Assembly (NCBI RefSeq): GCF_029852145.1
Contig: NC_079976.1
Span: forward strand, 7,812,001-7,876,000
DNA from: Microplitis mediator
Lineage: Eukaryota; Arthropoda; Insecta; Hymenoptera; Braconidae
Direction: 5' to 3'
Length of the DNA: 64,000 bases
The position numbers were made by a program, and so were the translations under genes. Within the stretch, counting starts at the first letter, position 1; every line of letters begins with the position of its first letter. Positions 34,094-45,165 of this stretch are shown in pieces. The notes under the pieces were generated by a model that ran no database searches, was not told the DNA's origin, and saw only the letters and a program-made list of their open reading frames with translations.

Positions 34094-34135
34094 ATGTCAT
34101 CATCGCTGCAGATTTACAAGAAAAATCAGCAACCG
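34094..34135 (+). CDS. Candidate first coding exon of a plus-strand gene
   Basis: An ATG with A at -3 opens 14 codons (MSSSLQIYKKNQQP) that end exactly at a consensus splice donor GTGAGT (34136-34141) in phase 0. Upstream is a long ORF-free, leader-like region with repeated units. I do not recognise the peptide. If real, the rest of the gene lies further right, and this gene would be divergent from bab, whose coding exon lies about 8 kb away. The intron after it has received at least three MITE insertions. The short length means chance cannot be excluded; the coincidence of Kozak context, donor and leader-like upstream sequence is what supports it. Confidence 0.4.
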
Positions 34136-34189
34136 GTGAGTGAACTTTTAATAAATGTTTGAAAAGTCCAACAGTGCATGCCTCAAATG

Positions 34190-34383
34190 CATGAGTGTCA
34201 ATGTAGCAGACATCAGACAAATTTAAAACTATAAATAATTAAAAAAATAATATTTGAAAAAAATGCACTTATTAATTACAAAATTCTTTACGTGCGCATT
34301 TTTTAAAAATATTTTTTTTTAATTATTTGCTCTATTTATTAATAATTTTTAATTTGTCTGATGTCTGCTACATTCATACTCAT
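34190..34383. mobile_element. CATGAGTGTGAATGTAGC hAT-like MITE, copy 4
   Basis: It is flanked by an exact 8-bp duplication CTCAAATG (34182-34189, 34384-34391). The ends are CATGAGTGTCAATGTAGC and GCTACATTCATACTCAT. It sits in the candidate intron just after the putative first exon at 34094. Confidence 0.88.
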
Positions 34384-34530
34384 CTCAAATGCTCATATTG
34401 TAAGAAAAATATAAAAACTAACATCCAAATCTAAATAAATTTTCAAAAATAATAATAAACTGAGAGATGGGTCAGTTTTTTTTATAGAAGTCACTAGTGT
34501 ACATACATAAGTGAAATAAATACCTAGTAT

Positions 34531-34727
34531 ATGATACTGAAGTTAGCCGAGGTCTAGTAATTTTTGAATTTTCTTAAAAACGATAAATTATAAAAAAAAA
34601 AAAATATATAAAAAATTGCACCAGTAGCTTTTTGAATTTTCTGCATGTGCACATTTTTAGTTTTTTTTTTTATTTGTAATTAATTTGTTGAAAAAAAAAA
34701 AAATCCGTAAGTTCTTAATTGTCTAGT
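34531..34727. mobile_element. ATGATACTGAAGTTAGC hAT-like MITE, right end lost
   Basis: It begins ATGATACTGAAGTTAGCCG and has the TTTTCTGCATGTGCACAT core, but it stops at TTAATTGTCTAG, where the other family begins. The last about 15 bp are absent. Confidence 0.65.
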
Positions 34728-34925
34728 TTAGTTTTTCTCCAGGTACAAATTAAAAGTTATCAATCAATAGAGTAAATAATTTTAAAAATAATATTTATAA
34801 AAAATGCACTTATTAATTTGAAAATTTTTGAAGTTCGCATTTTTAAAAAATTTAATTTTATTAATTGTTTAGTCTATTTATTAATAATTTTAAATTTATG
34901 TGATGTCTGCTACATTCACACTCAT
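34728..34925. mobile_element. CATGAGTGTGAATGTAGC hAT-like MITE, left end lost
   Basis: Only the right end (GTCTGCTACATTCACACTCA) and the core are kept. It joins directly to the truncated copy of the other hAT-like family at 34531-34727. Confidence 0.6.
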
Positions 34926-35120
34926 AAAGTTTGTACCTAATAACTAAATAAAATTTATTCAATTGGTCTAAAAATAAATAAATTTAGCAATTGAAACAGA
35001 GACACTGCGCTCGGCAATATAAATATCAATTCATATTTGATGGCTTTCTAATAGTTTTATGGCAGTCAGATAATTCGACTGTGCCGCGATACTTTGTAAT
35101 AAAAAAATAATCTTCTTGTA

Positions 35121-35293
35121 CACAAAAATAAATGATATCCCGACCCTCGAATTTGTTTTTGCAACCCAAAATTTTCTGAGTTCAAAAAAAAATTTCTTGT
35201 ATCCAAAAATTTTTTTGAACAAACGTTTGATCGCGAAAAATATTCTGGGGCCAAGAAAACAATTTTTAACCCATGGTATTTTTTCTTTCTGTG
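35121..35293. mobile_element. CACAGAAAAA-type MITE, diverged copy
   Basis: It begins CACAAAAATAAATGA and ends TTTTTTCTTTCTGTG, flanked by TA. It shares GGGGCCAAGAAAA and AAAATTTCTTG-like words. Short open frames across it are repeat translation. Confidence 0.6.
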
Positions 35294-35295
35294 TA

Positions 35296-36091
35296 TTAAT
35301 TCAGTAAACTAATATATATATTTCATTTTTCAAAAATTAATCACCTTTCATTTATTTATGAATGAAATTTATTTTAAAAATTAAATATAACTCAGAGATA
35401 AACAACAAAAGAAAAATATCAACTATCGACTTTATTAAAACTCAGTTTCCTACAAAATCTATTAGTCAATTTCGCTAGAATATTAACCCGCTCTAATCTA
35501 TTTTTGTGTTATCCACGAATATGTCAATGGGCAACTTTGAATTCCACTAATACTTGATATCATCAAAACTATAAAACTTTGATTCGATTCAACTTCAGAG
35601 TGCTCTAGATTTAAATGACATCAGAAATAAATAACAATATGTATTATTAATTATCTCTCTAGACATTTTAGAATGAGAAATTCTACCGTTAATTGAATTT
35701 ATAAGATATTATTGTCGCAAAATCTCAATAAGAAAATTCTAAATTTAAATAAGAGACATTCTATTCTTATGCATGTACGTGTGATGAGTTTAATTTTAAT
35801 GATTCACGTCTAGATATGCTACACACTCTTGTATTATTTCTATGAATTCTCAAGTAAATTTTACAATTTATTTGTCTTTCCCACCAAACTGACATCCTAG
35901 ACAATTAATTTATTAAACAGGATTAATTTTAAATAACTATTTGAATCCTATGACAAATTGAAGAGTAATAAAATATGATAACGATAATTTGAATATTTTT
36001 AAAAAGTCTAGTCATTTATGAATTTATTAACTTGTCGCGACGGTTAATTAGTAAAAATTAAAAAATTCTATTTTCGTTACTGTACATTTTA

Positions 36092-36126
<35 letters not shown>

Positions 36127-36805
36127 TATATTACATTTTATATTACTTCATTATTCAATTACATTGATATACTGAATCAAACTTATTATCGAACTAGATT
36201 TACATTCAAAAATATTATTTTAATAAAAGTATTAAATTTGATAAATGTCAAATATAGATTTGGAAATTTATTTAAAATTTAATTGCACAGTTATACAATA
36301 AAATTATATTTAAAAGTCGTTTTTAGTTTATTTTTTAGAGTATAAATTTACATTTGACTATAAAATTTTTTTTTTATTTCAGTATTGTATTTTTTAAAAT
36401 AAAAAATGACCGGGTACTTAGGCAAGTAATTATTTTTCGTGGATATTTAGTATCATCTATAATTTATTTTTGATAAATTTGTTATTATTTTTCAATTTTT
36501 TAAATTTCAAAAACTCCTGATATTTTTTTATCAAAAGTAAGATATGAAATACCATAAATTTTTTTGTTAATGTTAAATTCTTACACGAATACTCTATTTC
36601 AGTCCAAAATCATAGTACAGTATGAAAAACATGAATTTTTTTTTGGAGTTGCGTTAAAATTTAAATTTCCCTAATCACGATTTAATTCGGACTACAAGTT
36701 CCCTTACTTCCGTACAATATATTTAGTTTTGTATCTAATTGTCTCGTTACCCTGTAAAACATTTACAGAGTGGAGGCTTTGGAGGCTCAAACTACTATTT
36801 TAATT
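35296..36805. other. AT-rich DNA, nothing recognised
   Basis: No open frame, no clear repeat ends. It contains the (TA)n run at 36095. Confidence 0.3.
36095..36122. repeat. (TA)n microsatellite
   Basis: A run of about 14 TA units in AT-rich DNA. Confidence 0.9.
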
Positions 36806-37072
36806 TTGACTCGGGCGCGGATTAAATCCGCAGTTAATGCGGATCGGATAATTTTCTATTTATTTGATCCTCTCGCTGTAAAATTAACTCCAAGAAAAAA
36901 ATTTATTTTGACATGAAAACTCTAAACTCGAGTAGATGCAGATTGAAATAAAATCCCCATGATCCCGAAATTACTCCAATAAAAAAATTCCCTATTTACT
37001 TCGGAACTCCAATCAACGGAGTCCTTTTGGGTGGAAATAAAATTCAAATTTACTCCCGATTATTTAAGTATC
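36806..37072. mobile_element. GGAGTGAAT MITE, degraded copy 3
   Basis: It shares GCGGATTAAATCCGC, AATTAACTCC, CTCGAGTAGATGCAGATT and the terminal TTTACTCCCGATTATTTAAG with the family. The left end reads GACTCGGG, as in the CCCGAGTC fold-back elements. No flanking duplication is clear. Confidence 0.5.
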
Positions 37073-38270
37073 CCTTCAAAACATATAACGTACACTCGAC
37101 GACAATGAATAAACATGCACATGATCAACACACACACGAGAATTATATTCAGAGCAGACACCAAAAAATTTCTCTAAAGCCCCTCCCGTAAACTTATATC
37201 GCGATCCCACTGTAAACTCAAAATCAACAGAATTTGATAAATTTTTTTTTTCACAAAATTTTCTAGATGTTCCATTATGTCCCAGGTATAAAACTAAAAT
37301 TTTAAAAGTTTAAAAATTAAATTTTTCCCGCGAAATTTTTTGAGACAATTCGTCGTGTCCTGGGTACTCAATAGCTTCCACCCTCTTTCGAAAACATTAA
37401 AAGCAAAATTTATTTAAAAAAAACGAAATGATAGAGAAGATAAAATGTTCGTAAATAATAGAAGACGATAATAAATAATTTTAGAATAACAATAACAAAA
37501 AAATCTATTTAAAAATATCATGTCTAGACTATATAGTAACGACGGCAAACACGAGGGGGTAGTTGAAGAGAATGAAGAGGCAGTGGAAGAGAACGAGGAC
37601 GAGACGGTTAATGATTCAGAAGCAGAATTTCGCGATGTTGAAATATTAAGCGTATAACCCACCCCATCTCTACCTAAAACCCTCACTCTATCTCACTCTC
37701 TCACTTTACTCTCTCTTACCATTTCTATCCATTCTCTATACTCATTCTCTCATCTCTCCCTTCTTTCTCTTTCCACATCAACTACCCCCTTCTCCCTCAC
37801 TCTTTGCTTATTCTTCTTCTCTACTACTTTTATTATATACCCACCACATTTTCTCCCTCTCTCTTTCTCAATCTATCTGTCCTTCTCACACTACATCTAA
37901 TGACTGGTACACTCTTCTCGTTGAATTCTATACTCATATTCACACACATAAGTTTGTCAATTTAGTTCATCGATTTTTTGTATTTAAACATTTATGTCCT
38001 TGACTGTTTAATATTTCTAAAAACAAATACAAACCCCTATGTATAATACATTCATTCTTTTCTATCATCGTCCTCATATCAGCACAATGTGTCCATACAT
38101 GTTCCTTATCATCAATTATCTTCTTCTATACAACTAAAGTTGTAATGATAAATTGTGGCATCAATTTTTATTTCATTTATTTAAATTAAATGAATAGCAA
38201 ACGTCGAAATTTTGTCTGATTCATTAAAATGTCCATCCATCCATAAGCAGTTAGAAATTTTTTGTATTTG
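37073..38270. other. AT-rich DNA with a CT-rich tract
   Basis: A strong pyrimidine bias at 37670-37910 (CACTCTCTCACTTTACTCTC). The flanking 37540-37660 is GA/CG-rich and reads as a Ser-rich frame on the minus strand. No gene is called. Confidence 0.3.
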
Positions 38271-38965
38271 CACCGTAAAAAACCGGTGTTAAAATAGAGT
38301 TAGGTGTTATCCAATCAGTGTTAAAACAGTGTACATAAGGAGTTAATTCATTCCGATCAGAGTATGAGGGTGCGAGTATGTGTTTTCAAATCTACAAAAC
38401 AGAAAAATAATAATATAATATTTGGTTGAAATTAAGAAATTATCGTTAATTGAAGTAAAAACAATTTTATTACCTATAGAATAAAAAACGTCACTTTTAT
38501 TAAACTGAACAAATTGCATTAATTTTTGATCACTTGTCAAATTAAATTAAAGGAAGAATATTGGAATTAATTTTATGGTAACTCTGATGTTTTTCATAAG
38601 ATAATTGGAGATTTAAAGATGATAAATTGATCATTGATAATTTTGTTTTATTCTTCTCGCTGATTTAGTTTGCAAAGAAACTTAAATCATAAAAATTTGT
38701 TTCCCATATTTTATACAATAACATCAACATGTCATTGTAGACAAATATTCTATAGATTTCTCCAAAAATTGGTAATCTGTCGTATCATCAATTTTTGAAA
38801 CAATACAAATTTTTTTTTTATTTGAAGTAAAATTCGACTTCTGATACTTCAATAATACCACTACTTTTTTTTAACACGGAAAAATTTTAACACCGCTACG
38901 GCTGTTATTTTAACACCAATAGCCTTAACACCAGAACAAGGTGTATTGACACCGTTTTTTAAAAC
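38271..38965. mobile_element. GGTGTTAAAA element, most complete copy
   Basis: The left end CACCGTAAAAAACCGGTG and the right end (complement CACCTTGTTCTGGTGTT and an outer AAAAAACGGTGTC) are inverted and rich in GGTGTTAAA words. The middle is AT-rich without an ORF. The left half is homologous to 2219-2786 in reverse and the right half to 13333-13690 in reverse. Confidence 0.65.
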
Positions 38966-38995
38966 GTACATGTGCTTATATTTATTAGTTATTTT

Positions 38996-39553
38996 CGACT
39001 CGAAATTTAAATCGTAGATTGAACGTACAGCCGTTGAAAACGTAAATTCAACCTTTGAAGACGTAAATAGTCGTAAAACGTATTTTAGACGTAAATGACG
39101 TACGAAAACGTAAATAAGACTCGCGTAATCGTTAATTATAGATACAACCTTTCAAGACTGGCAATAAAACAATTGAACTATATCGGAAACATTTTTGTCT
39201 ACAAGCTTCTAGGTAGTCCGTAAGACCCAAAAAAGCTCGAGAAACTGGGCATCAGTAGAGTTATCTCCTGCAAGGCCCAAAATATTTTTCAACAGCTGCT
39301 AAGAATTTTTATTTCTTGTCTTCTAGCTGCTAGGCATGTCTTTTGGCAATTAAATGTTTCCGACATAGTTTAATTGTTTTATTGCGAATTTTGAAAGGTT
39401 GTATCTATGATTTACGATTACGCAAGTCTTATTTACATTTTCGTACGTCATCTACGTCTAAAATACGTTTTACGACTATTTACGTCTTCAAATGTTGAAT
39501 TTACGTTTTCAACGTCTTGTACGTTCAATCTACGATTTAAATTTTGACTCGGG
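38996..39553. mobile_element. Fold-back element with ACGTAAATAG/ACGTTTTC words, copy 1
   Basis: Arms of about 200 bp: CGACTCGAAATTTAAATCGT at the left and GATTTAAATTTTGACTCGGG at the right are inverted, with AACGTATTTTAGACGTA, GACGTACGAAAACGTAAATA and TAGATACAACCTTTCAA in each arm. The loop contains CTCCTGCAAGGCCCAAAATA. No ORF. Confidence 0.8.
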
Positions 39554-39556
39554 TAA

Positions 39557-39753
39557 AAATCTGTTAAATTTACACAAAAAAATGTCAAGACAACAGATTC
39601 TATGTTCAATTATCCAACATAAAATTTGTATCCGCGATCAACTCAAACGCAATGTATATAGAATTAACACAAAAATTAGAGTAGACCACTCGGAACAGAC
39701 AACTTGTGTTAAATTCAACACAAAATTTGCAACTGTATACATAGATACATATA
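39557..39753. mobile_element. Partial copy of the TTGTGTTAA-rich element
   Basis: It aligns with 43440-43657, including the words AACAGATT, ACATAAAATTTGT, CAAACGCAATGT and AATTTAACACAAAATTT-like ends. It abuts the right end of the CCCGAGTC fold-back element. Confidence 0.5.
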
Positions 39754-40749
39754 AATAGATGAATATAGTGAGGAAGAAACATAGAAACATATGAATAGAG
39801 AAGGTTTTGCGGTATGTGGTAGTAGTTATTAGCCCGAGTTGAAGCCCTCGGGTGGAGGTCGGGTTAACGTAACTCGTGTTAGTAGTATTGGTGGTGAATA
39901 AGGGTGAGTAGGAGGAGTGCGGTAGGAGTAAGGGTGAACTACTGGCAGGCCATAGTGAACAATGATATCGGGTATTTGATTTGTAACCGACGACAATACG
40001 TACCCGGTTCGTAGCCAGCTCTCCCGCGCTTGTACTGTACTCTTGTTCTACGACTGCTCTATAACCAACCTACCAACCAACTAAACACGAGAGCAAGAGA
40101 GAGAGAGTCTAGTCGGTTCTGTGTACCACTCTAGTGATGCCGAAAGGGTGCCCTTGTCGATATCAGCTAATGCAACGTAGAAACGGAGACAACCTCACCT
40201 AGTCTCTTGACTCCTTACTCTATGTCACCTCGACAAACTCACAACCTCCCACTTATACACTGTAATACTAAACGACAGTTTAGTTTCAATGCAATACCAA
40301 TACCATCATCCTTAACTATTATATGTACGCTGGTTTCTACTGTATCTTCACCCCACTGGAGAGGGAGAAGCCTTTGTTTTACATCTGGAAACATACGCTA
40401 TCATAACTAACTATCATAAACAATTAACGCGAGTTCTATATATCGTGAGTCATAGTAATCAAAATAATAATATCATTTTATCATGATCATATTACTTTTT
40501 GATGCTCTGGGAAAATTAATTTTGTGGTAGCTATGAATTTAGGGCAGTTTCATTCAAGTATATATCGATACTTTCTATATATAAATATATTTTTTAGTAG
40601 ATTTCATAAAAATTTATCTATTCCATTCGTCCTTATGATGGGATGTTCAAAGAATTTTGACATAGTCACTCATAATTCGTCGAGTAGGTTCCAAAAATAC
40701 CATTGGTTCAAAAGTTGAGGTATGTATGAGTATGTACATATGTAATATA
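39754..40749. promoter_or_regulatory. Intergenic region with complex block at 39800-40230
   Basis: About 430 bp of GC-richer, non-repetitive sequence (CCCGAGTTGAAGCCCTCGGG, GTACCCGGTTCGTAGCCAGC, GATGCCGAAAGGGTGCCCTT). It resembles conserved noncoding DNA rather than a coding exon. No splice-bounded open frame was found. Confidence 0.3.
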
Positions 40750-40912
40750 CACAGAAAAAGAAAATTTCTTAATGGAAAAAATTTTTACTTGCCCCAAAAA
40801 ATTTTTCGCATTACGAATTGAAGACAAAAATTTTTTAAGGGCAAAGGAATTTTTTGTTTGCATTTTATGATGCAAAATATTTCTTGTGCCAAGAAATCCT
40901 TTTTTCTCAGTG
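40750..40912. mobile_element. CACAGAAAAA-type MITE, 163-bp copy
   Basis: CACAGAAAAAGAAAATTTCT to AAGAAATCCTTTTTTCTCAG plus TG, flanked by TA at 40748-40749 and 40913-40914. Confidence 0.75.
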
Positions 40913-41601
40913 TATATATGCACAGTTAGAAATGTTGTGTATTTGTGTTAAAAAATTATTTGTTTAAATTTTTTGTCTTGATTTTGAACACAGAAATCTG
41001 TTAAGGGGTTAGGGGTACTCAGGGGTATGAAAAAATGATGATTTTCAATAATTTTTTTTTTGTAGTTAATTACTTTATTTGACAAAAATAAAAACATAGC
41101 TTTATTAGAACACGTTTCGATTTGACTTCACGAAAATTTCAAAAAAAAAAATTAATAATTCAAAAAGTTATCGCTGTTTTTGTAGAGCCCGTTCCTCCCG
41201 AAGTCCTTTGCGGTGATCATCATAAGTCCTTGGAGATTCATCTAAAATCAATCGGACAAGAAAAATTAGTTTTATTAATAGATAATCTTGTGCCTGATCG
41301 AAGCTTTTTTTTTTTTTTTCGAAATTAACAAAATGGCGGCCTCAGGAAATTTTTTTCAAATTTTCGAGAAAAAAACCGACAGTTTATTGTTAAAAAAAAA
41401 TCGAAATTTTTGAAAAAAAAAAAAATCCTTCGATCAGGCACGAGTTTTTAATGTATTTCAAAAGTACAATAAATTTTATTGAAATCTACCGAGCAGTTTT
41501 TAAGTTACAGTGATCACCAGTTCAGAAAACATAGTTTTGAGAAAAACGCATTTAAAGTTTTGCTATGGATTTATGTCGAATTATAAGAATTATTTAATAA
41601 C

Positions 41602-42246
41602 TTACACTGAGTCATCTATTCCTGGACCATATAATAGCTCTTCAGCCGACATAGCAGCTTCCAAAATATCGATTTGCTGGTGCCTACGTTGCAATCGACC
41701 TTCTCGGGTGTTATCATTAGCGCGCTTATCTGCTACTTTGATACGTGCAGCATCCATTCTTTCTGCATACCGATGAGAATTAGGCCCACAATTAAGTCCT
41801 AGTGTATTCATCAAGACTAATAATGAATTTATACCCTCATTAAATATACACATAGCAACGTATGCAGCTATTTGTACGATAGTAAAACTAGTATTTACCG
41901 TTTTTGGGCATATTTTCCATACTAGTTGGTTAAAGCTTTCATTATTATTCTGATTGAATCCACCTACACATCTTGAAAGTAAATTTTCATTACTAAGATC
42001 TTCGTATATAGGCTTGATAGCTTTTAAAACATCAGAAGGTAAAGGAGAATAATCGTGAGAAAAGGTATCAAGCTCTCCTCTTGCTTCAGCGCGCTGGTAA
42101 GAGCACCAAGATTCTTCGCCTTTTGGACACATATCATGATTCGGTTTTTCATCACTCGAGCCGTAGTGATAAAAGGTTGCCATTATAGCAGATTTCATAT
42201 TTTCAACAGGAAGGAATATATTCATTTCCACAGTTATTACATGCAA
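41602..42246 (-). pseudogene. Transposase C-terminal fragment
   Basis: This minus-strand frame has no ATG at its start. It resembles the transposase from about LPVENMKSAIMATFYHYGSS onward. It contains a Cys/Trp-rich stretch (MCPKGEESWCSYQ), then RCVGGFNQNNNESFNQLVWK, which probably holds the last acidic catalytic residue, then IAAYVAMCIFNEG, and it ends YGPGIDDSV, the usual family terminus. The first two catalytic acidic positions and the central core are absent. The remaining protein is well preserved with no internal stop over about 200 codons, so the deletion may be recent, or the fragment may have been carried as a non-autonomous copy. Confidence 0.75.
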
Positions 42247-42562
42247 CTACAATTTTGAATCCCAGCCCACGTGTACTTGCTGTTTGAAACACTACATTTC
42301 CATCACATTTTTTACATTTTATAAGAGCAGAAATTGCAGTGAATACCTGAATAAAATTTATTATTCGAAATTCAGTACTGCTGTCTTCAGGTACATCATC
42401 TTCAGTGTTTTGTTTTAATTTTTTAGAAGATGTACTCTGAATACTTTCATCACGTTCGGCTGTTTTCGGATTAAAAACATTCTTTCTTTTGACTGAACGC
42501 GACTTATTAATTTTTTCAGAACTCCGAAGTTCTCTTGAAACCTTTCTAGAATCACGTCCCAT
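42203..42562 (-). pseudogene. Transposase N-terminal fragment with paired CxxC motifs
   Basis: An ATG at 42562 opens a 119-residue frame. It has a basic, Ser/Lys-rich start (MGRDSRKVSRELRSSEK), then a domain with FRIINFIQVF, two Cys pairs (CKKC and CNNC) and RGLGFKIVVACNNCG. This is the N-terminal zinc-binding-like region of the Kolobok/Mutator-like transposases common in insect and other animal genomes. The frame stops right after YIPSC, where the family normally continues into the catalytic core. The next recognisable family sequence, belonging to the far end of the protein, begins within a few bases in another frame. An internal deletion with a frameshift is the simplest explanation. Confidence 0.7.
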
Positions 42563-42740
42563 GGTTAATAATTTAATTCACTTGAGAAATAATTTATCAC
42601 AAAACTATCGACTGATCAGTGCAACGACTACAGGTATACTGGCAACCAAAAATTATTTTTCAGTTCTTGTACTACCTACAAATTGTGAATATATGTAGAA
42701 GGATATATATATATATAGAAGGATATATATATTTATATAT

Positions 42741-42742
<2 letters not shown>

Positions 42743-42811
<69 letters not shown>
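42743..42811. repeat. (TA)n microsatellite
   Basis: About 34 uninterrupted TA units inside the Kolobok-like element. Confidence 0.95.
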
Positions 42812-42813
<2 letters not shown>

Positions 42814-43657
42814 ATAAATACATTAAAATGGGGAGATATTCATGACAATGAAACCCGAAAGGTCGGTTGCTTGCAGCTGTTTCTAGCTACCTGCTCTCGA
42901 ATGCCACGTAGCACCCGAGCGTCCTTTGGTCATTGTTAAATAACTCGAAAAGAATTTGTCGGATTCACTTCAAATTTTCACACAATATTTTTAAAATATT
43001 ATACTTTAAGAAAATGCAAAAAAAAAAAAATCGATTTTTTGAAAATTCTGACTACCCCTAACCCCTTAATTCAACACAAACCGTTTGTGTTATTTTACTT
43101 TAACAGATTTTTTATGTTAAATGATGAGAAAATCTATAATGTAACACATTTCTTGTGTTGTTCGAAAATTAACACAAAATTTGTGTTGTTTGACTAAACG
43201 TTTCCGCGCGATTCTTCATTACTATAACCAAGCAAAGCATTGTAGCAGCATTGTCTGCCGGGAGATTTGGATAATAATTTATTTGCAATTAAATATATAC
43301 ATTTTACAATTAAATTTAGATAACTTTCATATCTTTTTGACCCGGTTTAATTGTTCGCTAAATTGACATAAGTTCTACTAAGGGTAGATCAGTCTACTTG
43401 AGTTGGTTAGGTTATGTGCTTATGTTTATTAGTTGATTTTTAACACGAAAAATGTGTTAAATTTACACAAATGTTCTGTTAAATGTTCACAAATATTCTG
43501 TTAAAAGAACAGATTTTATGTGTTCAATTTTATTTAACATAAAATTTGTGTTAAAGATCAATACAAACGCAATGTGTTGAATTAACACAAAAATTTGTGT
43601 AGGACGTTTGCAACACACGATTTGTGTTGAATTTAACACAAAATTTTTAACTATGTG

Positions 43658-45165
43658 TAAAATAATGCGCATTGTGCGACGATAGCGACTACAATGATAA
43701 AAATATTTTAACGAAACTTGGTACACTTATTTCATTAATAATTATCTCGGTTAAGTTCGAAGATTAGCCAAATCGGTCAACTGCTTTTCAAGTTTTCAAA
43801 CTCAAAATTCATGAAATACGTCAAGAAAATTGATTTTCAATTTAATTTTATCTCATAACTTCGAAATAAATAAATAATTAGAGATCTTCTTCCATACCGG
43901 ATGCCGAACGTCCATTTCTTTTTTACAATTTTTGTTTAGCTTTATATTTTTTAGTCTCATTTGAATTCTACTCGACCAGAGATTCGATACGTGTGCCGTG
44001 ATTGATATTTAGGCGCGCCACTTAACGCTTAAGAGGATTAACGTCCGCACTGGACGAGTACGACGATGAGGGTTGTGGTAGCACACGAGGAGACACCGAG
44101 AGGGCGAAACAACGACCACACACGTAGTACCTAGTTGTTGGAACGATCCAGAGACCGCTAGGAAATTCTCGAGAACCACATATATGGCTAACGGACGAAC
44201 TCTCTCATGGTTTGTCGCCCTCAAACTATCTTTCTCACTCTCTCGAATAAATATACACTCAAATGTCTATATATATGTGCGTGTGTATGTGTATATTGAA
44301 GACTCAAGTACCCTTCCACGACCAGCCCCAAGCCTCCAGGGGAACCTGAAGCAAACCTATATCCGAGAAACACGCTACAACGCCCAGCACTGATTATAGT
44401 TAGTGCAGTCTGCTGATCTGAAACCCTATAATGCGTATAGTACGCTACTACGTGGATATATGTATGTTGTATTAGTCATGTACTAAAAGATTTAACAAGA
44501 TTCGCCGTGGATTTTAATTAACACTATTAAATATATTTATATCATTATTTTTTATTTATAATAAAAATAATAATATTTACTATCAGTGAAAGATTTTTTC
44601 GTTTTAGGCCAATTTATTAGGGTAAAAACTTGGCGAATAAAAATATTTTAATAAAAATATCGTAGAATGAAATATTTCGGGAAAAATATCCAGAACGGTC
44701 AATTGATTCAAAATATTCTGGTATCTCTATTTTTTTACTCTTATCATCTGCTAGATACACAAGGGCTGTTATCCGGAAATAGTTTATTCAAGGATTTTTT
44801 TAGAGGAAAAATTGACCGGTCAGGATTTTTTTTGTTTATTTGGAAAAAACAAATCTAAGATTACCTGAAAAAAAATTAATAAGATTATTGGACGGTCAAG
44901 CGAACGAAAATCGGTGATAAAATAAAAAAAAAGCCAGGCGTAGGCCAATGGTCAGTTCTCAAGGTCTTGGAAATGACCAACTGCCCAAGACTGGGCCGAT
45001 TTTGTCAGCGTTAGAAATTCCTACCGAGGAAATTTTCAATTGAAATCATAATTGATTATGGAAAAATAACTTTTTACTAAATATACAAATTTTTTTAGTA
45101 ACAATTGTATATTACGAATTGCCTACTATTATAATTGTCCACTTTATAGCCCCATTTTTATCCAT
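43658..45165. other. Intergenic DNA with a GC-richer block at 43985-44400
   Basis: The block includes ACGTCCGCACTGGACGAGTA, AGAGGGCGAAACAACGACCA and CCACGACCAGCCCCAAGCCT. Open frames on both strands are short and unrecognised. Near 44935-45000, AGGCCAATGGTCAGTT and AATGACCAACTGCC form a weak inverted pair. Confidence 0.3.

Larger units (their letters stand above)
41005..43065 (-). mobile_element. Kolobok/Mutator-like DNA transposon, internally deleted, TTAA-flanked
   Basis: The ends are an 18-bp terminal inverted repeat, GGGGTTAGGGGTACTCAG at 41005-41022 and its complement with one mismatch at 43048-43065. Both are directly flanked by TTAA (41001-41004 and 43066-43069). Inside, on the minus strand, are two pieces of a transposase of the family often annotated as Mutator-like. 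TTAA target duplication with G-rich ends and this transposase fits the Kolobok superfamily, which is an inference from known families. The 2.06 kb copy lacks the catalytic middle and cannot transpose by itself. A (TA)n tract sits at 42743-42811. A private inverted repeat lies in the 3' noncoding part (TGCCTGATCGAAG near 41292 and CTTCGATCAGGCA near 41427). Confidence 0.8.
40921..43657. mobile_element. TTGTGTTAA-rich element interrupted by the Kolobok-like transposon
   Basis: The left end, CACAGTTAGAAATGTTGTG at 40921, pairs with the complement of AATTTTTAACTATGTG ending at 43657. The sequence between is full of TTGTGTTAA/TTAACACAA words in both orientations. The Kolobok-like insertion splits it at a TTAA. 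Without that insertion the element would be about 0.67 kb. The right end is followed by TA. A related partial copy lies at 39557-39753. Confidence 0.6.

Noticed and set aside
41122..41328. 68-codon plus-strand frame near the left end of the Kolobok-like element
   Set aside because: It lies in the 3' noncoding part, is antisense to the transposase and runs into a poly-T stretch.
42619..42939. 106-codon plus-strand frame in the Kolobok-like element
   Set aside because: It is mainly Tyr/Ile translation of the (TA)n tract and lies opposite the transposase strand.
41005..43065. piggyBac element, because of TTAA
   Set aside because: The ends are not piggyBac-like and the encoded protein is of the Mutator/Kolobok-like type.
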